From: Myxococcota bacterium
Lineage (GTDB): Bacteria; Myxococcota_A; Polyangia; HGW-17
Length of the DNA stretch: 6,893 nucleotides
Assembly: GCA_018821745.1 (NCBI GenBank)
Contig: JAHJLU010000074.1
Location: 1 to 6,893 of the forward strand
Direction: 5' to 3'
Each line of letters starts with the position of its first letter. The stretch's first letter is position 1. Positions 1 through 4,575 of this stretch are shown one piece after another. A model generated the notes under the pieces. That model had not been told where the DNA came from. It did not search any database and saw only the letters and a list, made by a program, of their open reading frames with translations. Both the position numbers and the translations under genes were made by a program.

Positions 1-5
1 AAATC

Positions 6-12
6 GAGGAGG
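6..12 (+). promoter_or_regulatory. Ribosome binding site of the first lipoprotein gene
   Basis: GAGGAGG lies 4 nt before the ATG at 17. It is a near-complete anti-Shine-Dalgarno match and fixes the start. Any promoter lies to the left of the window. Confidence 0.85.
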
Positions 13-16
13 CACC

Positions 17-1426
17 ATGAGGAAATTACTTTATATTCTTATACTTGCGCTGTGGGTGACGTCGTGTGACGACTCCTCGGGCAACAACACCAATAACGAG
101 TGCGGCACCCCCTGCACTCTCCAGGGAGAGCGCCGCTGCGAGAGTGATCTACTGGAAATCTGTTCCGCAGTTGACTCCTGCATGCAGTGGGTCCTCTACA
201 CGGACTGCGCGCTTGTGGGAGAGACCTGTACGGAGGCTGGCGACGATCCACGCTGCACGGGAGAGTGCACCAATCACTGCACCCCGGAGAACGCCACCAG
301 ATGCGAAGGAAACCAGCTCCAGACCTGTGAAACAGCAACAGACGGCTGCCTTGACTGGGCTGTCACGCAGGACTGCTCCGACAACGAGGAGACCTGCGTC
401 GAACAGGTCGGCAACGCGATATGTGCGGTTGATTGTGAACTGGCAGGCCCCGCCGTTCCCACGGATCCACTTCCCGCCGCCGACAACAACCTGGTCGACC
501 CTGGCCTCACCACGGCGCTCACCTGGAGCGCCGACGAGAGCAGCACCCACTTTGCGGTCTACTTCAGCGATCTCTGCCCTCCGCCTGACTACCCCGACTC
601 CTCCTTCGCCACGGTCTTGGAGCCATCCCTGCCCGTGAACCTTGACTACGACACCGCCTACTGCTGGCAGGTGGTGGCCATCACCGATGGCGGCTGTGAG
701 TCGGTCTCCGAGGTCTGGAACTTCGAGACGGGAACACAATGCACCGAGGCGCCCTCCTGCACCGATGCGCTGGACCCACCCTCGGAGATGACCCATTTCA
801 TGAGCCTGGATGTCCCCCCCATGGCCCCACCTCCCCTCTCCCTGTGCCATGAGCCCAGACTCAGGCTCTCGGTGAACCATATCACGGTGCATGAAGAGTT
901 TGATGATATGTCCAACGACATTGTTTACTGCATCATCACCGCGGAGTCTCCCACGCGGTCAGAGATTCAGGTCCTGGCACCAACCCCGGCCATGGATCAG
1001 GGGGAGTCATACTCTTACTCCATGCCTTCCAACATCTTCTGGGGACAAACTGACACCCTGGTCGCCCCCGGCGGCGATCTCATGATCACCTACGACTGCT
1101 TTGAGCAGGATGATCCGTCGGAGTATCAAGATATCATCGACACCCTGGGAACCGAGGCCACATCTGCTGGAGGTACCCCCGGCGACGGCAACGGCTGGAT
1201 ATTCAACACGCCCGGTGCGGCAACACCTGTCGCCGCAGCCATGATAGCCCTGAACTCCAGCGATGACTATCTGCTGCACGCACAGCAGATAATCTCCGCC
1301 GCGGACTTCATGGCCCTCACCGCGGGCAACTACTGGACCGTCCGCAAGTCCGGCACCATGTCCCTGTCGGATTGGGACTACGAGCTCTTCATCTACGCCT
1401 GGGGCTGCGTAGACAACGCCATCTGA
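17..1426 (+). CDS. Cys-rich secreted lipoprotein with FnIII-like region, function unknown
   Basis: A 469-residue predicted lipoprotein. It has a short basic N-terminus (M-R-K), a hydrophobic stretch at residues 4-14 and a lipobox V14-T-S-C17, so signal peptidase II should cleave before Cys17. Residues 18-28 are an Asp/Ser/Asn linker. Residues 29-140 are two tandem cysteine-rich units with almost the same Cys spacing, each with a conserved R-C...L...C, a Trp and a D-C pair; this pattern is common in Myxococcota surface proteins. Residues about 145-238 resemble a fibronectin type III domain, with L-T-W, H-F-A-V-Y and Y-C-W-Q-V-V strands and a final W-N-F-E-T. Residues about 240-469 are beta-strand-rich and I do not recognise them; the pattern around 283-365 recalls C2-like or jelly-roll modules, a weak guess. 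There are no catalytic motifs. It is probably a structural or binding protein of the cell envelope. The start is set by the strong ribosome binding site at 6-12. It is separated from the next gene by 119 nt and is probably a separate transcription unit. Confidence 0.88.
   Translation: MRKLLYILILALWVTSCDDSSGNNTNNECGTPCTLQGERRCESDLLEICSAVDSCMQWVLYTDCALVGETCTEAGDDPRCTGECTNHCTPENATRCEGNQLQTCETATDGCLDWAVTQDCSDNEETCVEQVGNAICAVDCELAGPAVPTDPLPAADNNLVDPGLTTALTWSADESSTHFAVYFSDLCPPPDYPDSSFATVLEPSLPVNLDYDTAYCWQVVAITDGGCESVSEVWNFETGTQCTEAPSCTDALDPPSEMTHFMSLDVPPMAPPPLSLCHEPRLRLSVNHITVHEEFDDMSNDIVYCIITAESPTRSEIQVLAPTPAMDQGESYSYSMPSNIFWGQTDTLVAPGGDLMITYDCFEQDDPSEYQDIIDTLGTEATSAGGTPGDGNGWIFNTPGAATPVAAAMIALNSSDDYLLHAQQIISAADFMALTAGNYWTVRKSGTMSLSDWDYELFIYAWGCVDNAI
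101..433 (+). repeat. Tandem pair of ~55-residue Cys-rich units inside the first lipoprotein
   Basis: Unit 1 has cysteines at residues 29, 33, 41, 49, 55, 64, 71 and 80. Unit 2 has them at 84, 88, 96, 104, 111, 120, 127 and 136. Each unit has a Trp three residues after its fifth Cys (W58, W114). The spacings agree except for one extra residue in unit 2. The even Cys count suggests four disulfides per unit. Sequence between the cysteines has diverged, so the duplication is old. Confidence 0.7.
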
Positions 1427-1545
1427 TTCCGCATAAATTCGTCCCTCCCGGCCTGACTGCCCACAATTTGTTCCTGTCGCTTGTTGTTGCTTTTTGGTAC
1501 AATTGCGTGCCGCCGGGCATGGTTTCTATTTTTCTGGAGGGTTCT
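1427..1545 (+). promoter_or_regulatory. Intergenic region with weak promoter candidate for the radical SAM unit
   Basis: A 119-nt gap lies between the lipoprotein stop and the radical SAM start. It contains TACAAT at 1498-1503, one mismatch from the -10 consensus, 42 nt before the ATG. No good -35 sits at the right distance; the hexamer 17 nt upstream is TGTCGC. The local T-rich stretch (1467-1497) stands out from the GC-rich surroundings, as promoters often do. I see no clear terminator hairpin for the upstream gene. A promoter here is plausible but weakly supported. Confidence 0.35.
1536..1540 (+). promoter_or_regulatory. Ribosome binding site that decides the radical SAM start
   Basis: GGAGG is 5 nt before the ATG at 1546. 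The same frame stays open upstream to 1372 and has other ATGs, at 1372 (overlapping the previous gene) and at 1519, but neither has a comparable site. This supports 1546 as the true start. Confidence 0.85.
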
Positions 1546-2919
1546 ATGTCGTTTGTGGAAGATGATTCCATCCAAATAATTGCCTGCAACAACCCGGAGC
1601 TCCCTTCTGAGCTTGCGCTGCTGCCGCTCAACCGGGGCAAACTGCTGGTCTCGCGCTCCCACGCGGTTTTCTGCCGTATATCCCTCGAAGATTTACCACT
1701 CGTCATGGACCTGGCCACCTCCCGAATCAAGGCCTCCGACCTGCCCCAGCCCCTGCATGAAACCCTCACCTCCCACGGGTTTTTCAGCCCTCCACGGCCT
1801 GCCAAACCGGAGCCACAGACGGTCCAGATCCAGATCACCAACCGGTGCAACCTGCTGTGCTCCTACTGCTGCACCAACTCCGGCGAGCCCCGTGAGCGGG
1901 AGATATCCCTGGAGACAGTCAGGGAAGTGCTCACCACCACCCGGGAGAAGCTGGGGCCGGGGATCCGCGTCGCCATCCTCGGGGGAGAACCCCTCCTGGT
2001 CCCCTGGGCTCTTGAAGCCGCCGACTTCGGGGCTTCTCTGGGCCTTGACGTGACCCTCTTCAGCAACGGTGTACCCCTGGCCAGCCAGGCCATGGCCGAA
2101 CAATGCGCCCGCTCCTGCGCCCGGGGCGTGAAGTTCCGGATCAGCCTCGCCGGCCCCACCCGGGAGCTGTGCGATGACAAATCGGGGAACGACCGGTTCG
2201 ACGCCGTGGTCACGGGGCTGAACAATCTCTATCGCTTCGGGGGAGAGGCGATCATCGACCTCATGCTCTTTCCCGAGCACGTGGACGAGGTCGCGTCTCA
2301 CCTGCACCACCTGCGCGGCCTCCTGCCCCCGGGGATTGTCATCGCCTTCGGCATCGCCTACGTGAGCGGCCGTGAGGTGGGCGCAAATCTCTTCGAGAGC
2401 CACCAGACCATGGAAGAGGCACTGGATCGCATCTCCTTTGAGGCGGGGGAGACTATCGCGGCCTTCACCCCCTCACCCCTGGCGGACCGCAGGGAGGGCT
2501 GCAGCTGCGCCATGGGGCGCCACCTCCATGTCCGCTCTGACGGCTCCCTCTTCCCCTGTTTTAAGATGGAAGAGAAGGTCGGCCATCTGAATCACGAGGG
2601 ATTTGCTGCGTCCCTTCAGCATGTGCATACCCACCCCCACCCTGCACGGGACCTGAAAAAGTGCAGTGTCTGTGTGCTCAACACCCTGTGCGGCGCAGGG
2701 TGCCGGTCCGACAACTTTCTCTACACGGGGGATCCCGAGGTGCCGCTGTGCGACACCTGGCGGGTCCGGGTCGTCTCGGAGCTGCTGGCCGACGACTGGG
2801 CCGGCGCCCTGGAGTGGCCTGTCCACCATCTCCTGAGCGAAGCAAAACGCCGCAATATCCCGTGCCCTTCGGAACTGAAACCGGTTATTTCCTCCAGGCA
2901 CCTCCTGGAGACCAGATAA
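1546..2919 (+). CDS. Radical SAM/SPASM peptide or protein maturase
   Basis: A 457-residue enzyme predicted to cleave S-adenosylmethionine reductively at a [4Fe-4S] cluster and make a radical modification on a peptide or protein. Residues about 25-85 (L-L-V-S-R-S-H-A-V-F...G-F-F) look like the PqqD/RRE-type leader-binding winged helix often fused to RiPP maturases; this is moderate evidence. The radical SAM motif is C101-x3-C105-x2-C108, followed by an extra Cys109. G-G-E-P at 146-149 and S-N-G at 173-175 are the usual AdoMet-site motifs. The SPASM domain is complete: C319 and C321, then G333-x4-C338, then C373-x2-C376-x5-C382-x3-C386 and a last C402, enough for two auxiliary Fe-S clusters. 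A 55-residue tail follows. The stop is 11 nt before the next gene and the next ribosome binding site overlaps it, so co-transcription and translational coupling with the two paralogous downstream genes are likely. Those proteins are the obvious candidate substrates. The alternative, an anaerobic sulfatase-maturase-like enzyme, is less likely because no sulfatase is in view. Family is secure; substrate and chemistry are unknown. Confidence 0.92.
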   Translation: MSFVEDDSIQIIACNNPELPSELALLPLNRGKLLVSRSHAVFCRISLEDLPLVMDLATSRIKASDLPQPLHETLTSHGFFSPPRPAKPEPQTVQIQITNRCNLLCSYCCTNSGEPREREISLETVREVLTTTREKLGPGIRVAILGGEPLLVPWALEAADFGASLGLDVTLFSNGVPLASQAMAEQCARSCARGVKFRISLAGPTRELCDDKSGNDRFDAVVTGLNNLYRFGGEAIIDLMLFPEHVDEVASHLHHLRGLLPPGIVIAFGIAYVSGREVGANLFESHQTMEEALDRISFEAGETIAAFTPSPLADRREGCSCAMGRHLHVRSDGSLFPCFKMEEKVGHLNHEGFAASLQHVHTHPHPARDLKKCSVCVLNTLCGAGCRSDNFLYTGDPEVPLCDTWRVRVVSELLADDWAGALEWPVHHLLSEAKRRNIPCPSELKPVISSRHLLETR

Positions 2920-2924
2920 AGGAG
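2918..2924 (+). promoter_or_regulatory. Ribosome binding site overlapping the radical SAM stop codon
   Basis: AAAGGAG starts inside the TAA stop (2917-2919) and lies 6 nt before the ATG at 2931. This rules out the longer open frame that begins at 2661 inside the radical SAM gene, and it indicates coupled translation. Confidence 0.85.
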
Positions 2925-2930
2925 TTCGAA

Positions 2931-3689
2931 ATGCCCGCACCACTCGCCATCTGTCTTGAAAATCTCCGCGCCGAAAACCCCGATGAGCAGTACCTGCGCT
3001 GTGTGGCCCTGGTGGGCCGCCAGAGCGGCCTCATCGTGGAAGCCAACGGGGAGAGTCACTGGAAAAATCCGGAAATTTCCGGGGTGGAGCTGTGGGTCTC
3101 CCAGGACGACCGCCTCATCCTCTATCTCCCCGAGACGGTCACCATGGAGGTGCACGTGCAGCGCACGGGGCGCTCCCTGCGCGTTCCCCACGCAAAACCG
3201 GTGGTCCTCCTTGACGGGGACGAGATTTCCCTCCCCGACGCGGATCTGAGGGTCCACATCCACGGCCAGGCGCCCTCGGAATATTCGCCCGCGTGGCTCA
3301 AGCAATCCGGAGAAGGTTCGTCAAAGGTGTTCAAGGCGGCGGCCACGGCAGCCATCGCCTTCACCGCAGTTCTGGGTGGATCCTGCACAGGGAACGAGGG
3401 GAAAAAGCCGGAAAAACAACCCATCGAAGTCCGGGAACATCCACCGGCGGTGAGCATTGAAGAGCCCGAGATGAAGCCCGAGATGAAGCCCGAGATGAAG
3501 CCCGAGATGAAGCCCGAGGTAAAAGAGAACATGGCCCCGCCCATGCGGGTCTCTCCTCCCATTGAGGTCCGCGTCTCTCCCCCCTCCGTCGCCCCGCCCA
3601 TGGATTACCCCATGCCTCCACCTAAAAAGCCCATGAAGAACCCGATGAAGAAGGGCAAGAAAAAGCCTGTTACGAATGATTCCGAATAA
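2931..3689 (+). CDS. Candidate radical SAM substrate/partner A: FHA-like domain, internal hydrophobic segment, Pro/Met-rich tail
   Basis: A 252-residue protein of unknown function, paralogous to the next gene. Residues 1-112 form a compact predicted beta domain beginning M-P-A-P-L-A-I-C-L-E. It ends in V-V-L-L-D-G-D-E-I-S-L, which resembles the last strands of FHA domains ('L..GD.I.L'). The phospho-threonine-binding signature of true FHA domains is not evident, so FHA-like is tentative. Cys8, Cys24, Trp44 and G80-R-S are shared with the paralogue. There is no N-terminal signal peptide. Residues about 134-151 are Ala-rich and hydrophobic and end in G-G-S-C152-T-G-N, which looks like a lipobox in mid-protein. 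The tail (153-252) is Pro, Met, Glu and Lys rich, with four E-M-K-P repeats, I-E-V-R-E-H-P-P at 165-172, a variant I-E-V-R-V-S-P-P at 211-218, and a Lys/Met-rich end. The start is set by AAAGGAG at 2918-2924. My inference is that residues 1-130 are a cytoplasmic recognition domain and the tail is exported after modification. A membrane-anchored regulator is the main alternative. Confidence 0.85.
   Translation: MPAPLAICLENLRAENPDEQYLRCVALVGRQSGLIVEANGESHWKNPEISGVELWVSQDDRLILYLPETVTMEVHVQRTGRSLRVPHAKPVVLLDGDEISLPDADLRVHIHGQAPSEYSPAWLKQSGEGSSKVFKAAATAAIAFTAVLGGSCTGNEGKKPEKQPIEVREHPPAVSIEEPEMKPEMKPEMKPEMKPEVKENMAPPMRVSPPIEVRVSPPSVAPPMDYPMPPPKKPMKNPMKKGKKKPVTNDSE
3468..3515 (+). repeat. Four perfect 12-bp tandem repeats encoding E-M-K-P
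   Basis: GAGATGAAGCCC occurs four times head to tail with no mismatch and keeps frame, giving (E-M-K-P)x4 at residues 180-195. A degenerate fifth unit (E-V-K) follows. Perfect identity at DNA level suggests recent slippage expansion. Length changes would add or remove four residues without a frameshift. Confidence 0.95.
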
Positions 3690-3710
3690 TAAAATCGGTC
3701 TCGCGAAAGT

Positions 3711-3716
3711 GAAGGA
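3711..3716 (+). promoter_or_regulatory. Ribosome binding site of the second paralogue
   Basis: GAAGGA lies 3 nt before the ATG at 3720, a slightly short spacing. It sits in the 30-nt gap after the preceding stop, which has no terminator, so the gene is likely in the same transcript. Confidence 0.65.
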
Positions 3717-3719
3717 ACC

Positions 3720-4418
3720 ATGCCAAACCCTGTCGCCATCTGTCTTGAAGCTATAAATTCTACTTCCGATTCCAGCCGTTTCACCCAGTGTGTTGTCATC
3801 ACGGGCGCCGATACCGGCCTGGGACTCGATGATCAGGGGAGCACAACCTGGCTCGAAAACGACACCACGGCTGTGGAGTTTTTCATCTCAGCTGACGATC
3901 GGGTCATGGCCATGAAAACGGAGATCTGCCAGGTGCCCGTCACCATCAGCAGAGCCGGCCGCTCCGTAGCCCCACCCGCGGGAAAACCGGTCGTGCTCCT
4001 CTCGGGAGATCGGATTTCCCTTGGGGATCGCGCTTTTATCATTCATTTCCATGGTGGTGCTGAGGTCATCCATGAACCCGTGCCATTTATCCCCGAGCCC
4101 CATGAGGTCCGTGACCAATCCGCTGCCACACCACTGGGCAAAGTTGCCTCCTATGCCGCTGTCGCAGCGCTGGGTGCCATGATTTCTGCCTCGGGCTGCA
4201 CGGGCAACAATAATAAAACCCAGACCACGGGCGAAGGGAAAGACCCCATGACCTCCCCCATGCTGCCCGACGCCATGGGAGTAAAAAACACGGGAGATGC
4301 GACAGCAATCCCCGTTGAGCCCACGGATCCCATGTCATCCATGACTCCTGTCAAGCCAAAGCCGCCCATGATAGAAGTTCGGGACCATCCGCCAAAGCCC
4401 GTGCGACGACCCGATTAG
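3720..4418 (+). CDS. Candidate radical SAM substrate/partner B: paralogue of the preceding protein
   Basis: A 232-residue protein of unknown function. Residues 1-112 align without gaps to the previous protein with about 43 identities (hand count). These include the start M-P-x-P-x-A-I-C-L-E, Cys24, Trp44, the V-E...S-x-D-D-R segment at 52-61, G-R-S at 80-82, K-P-V-V-L-L-x-G-D-x-I-S-L at 89-101 and the H-x-H-G end at 109-112. Domain, tentative FHA-like assignment and lack of an N-terminal signal are as in the paralogue. The hydrophobic Ala-rich segment (about 141-159) ends in A-S-G-C160-T-G-N, closer to a lipobox than its paralogue. The tail (161-232) is rich in Pro, Met, Thr and Asp, lacks the E-M-K-P repeats, and ends near the C-terminus with I-E-V-R-D-H-P-P at 218-225. 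A weaker H-E-V-R-D at 128-132 precedes the hydrophobic segment. The two genes arose by tandem duplication. The conserved parts (N-domain, C-T-G-N, I-E-V-R-x-H-P-P) against a freely varying tail suggest those three elements matter for function. Confidence 0.85.
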   Translation: MPNPVAICLEAINSTSDSSRFTQCVVITGADTGLGLDDQGSTTWLENDTTAVEFFISADDRVMAMKTEICQVPVTISRAGRSVAPPAGKPVVLLSGDRISLGDRAFIIHFHGGAEVIHEPVPFIPEPHEVRDQSAATPLGKVASYAAVAALGAMISASGCTGNNNKTQTTGEGKDPMTSPMLPDAMGVKNTGDATAIPVEPTDPMSSMTPVKPKPPMIEVRDHPPKPVRRPD

Positions 4419-4540
4419 CCCGTCAAATCATCCCACCGTGAAAAAAAACACATAAAAAAAGCGTTTAATGAGTATTGAGCACTGGCCCCCGGGACGATTT
4501 GGCCCTACAATACCTGTCCGGCCATGGCTCCAAGGGAGCG

Positions 4541-4553
4541 CACGCGCGGCGTG
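4541..4553 (+). other. Small hairpin in the leader of the amidohydrolase gene
   Basis: CACGC-GCG-GCGTG can form a 5-bp GC-rich stem with a 3-nt loop. It ends 9 nt before the ribosome binding site, in the presumed 5' leader. It is not followed by a U-run, so it is not a terminator. It may be fortuitous. Confidence 0.25.
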
Positions 4554-4562
4554 TTTACGGCC

Positions 4563-4569
4563 AAAGGAG
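4563..4569 (+). promoter_or_regulatory. Ribosome binding site of the amidohydrolase lipoprotein
   Basis: AAAGGAG lies 6 nt before the ATG at 4576. The encoded N-terminus is a signal peptide with lipobox, which confirms this start. Confidence 0.88.
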
Positions 4570-4575
4570 CAATTA

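Larger units (their letters stand above)
4419..4575 (+). promoter_or_regulatory. Intergenic region with A-tracts and putative promoter for the amidohydrolase gene
   Basis: A 157-nt gap. It holds A8 (4441-4448) and A7 (4454-4460), with centres about 12-13 bp apart, close to a helical turn, so it could be a bent or UP-element-like region. TACAAT at 4506-4511 is a -10 candidate, 64 nt before the ATG. TTGAGC (4475-4480) is -35-like but 25 nt away, too far for a standard sigma-70 promoter. TGGCC (4500-4504) and GGCCA (4520-4524) form an inverted repeat flanking the TACAAT, which could be an operator or chance. No terminator stem precedes the A-tracts on either strand. Confidence 0.4.

Noticed and set aside
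149..892. A 247-codon open frame on the minus strand opposite the first lipoprotein
   Set aside because: No family resemblance and no supporting ribosome binding site. The + strand gene has lipobox and regular Cys spacing.
1490..1510. Sigma-54 promoter (TGGTAC...TTGC)
   Set aside because: The two elements are only 2 nt apart here; the -24/-12 class needs about 5 nt between TGGCAC and TTGC.
1372..1545. A 58-codon upstream extension of the radical SAM frame
   Set aside because: It overlaps the end of the first lipoprotein gene, has no ribosome binding site at its ATGs, and encodes sequence unlike the family. GGAGG at 1536-1540 points to the ATG at 1546.
2661..2930. A 90-codon upstream extension of the first partner gene
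   Set aside because: It lies inside the SPASM-coding region in another frame. The strong ribosome binding site at 2918-2924 and the N-terminus shared with the paralogue fix the start at 2931.
4439..4475. A-tracts as a rho-independent terminator on the minus strand
   Set aside because: No GC-rich stem lies before the T-run when read on the minus strand, and no minus-strand gene needs it.
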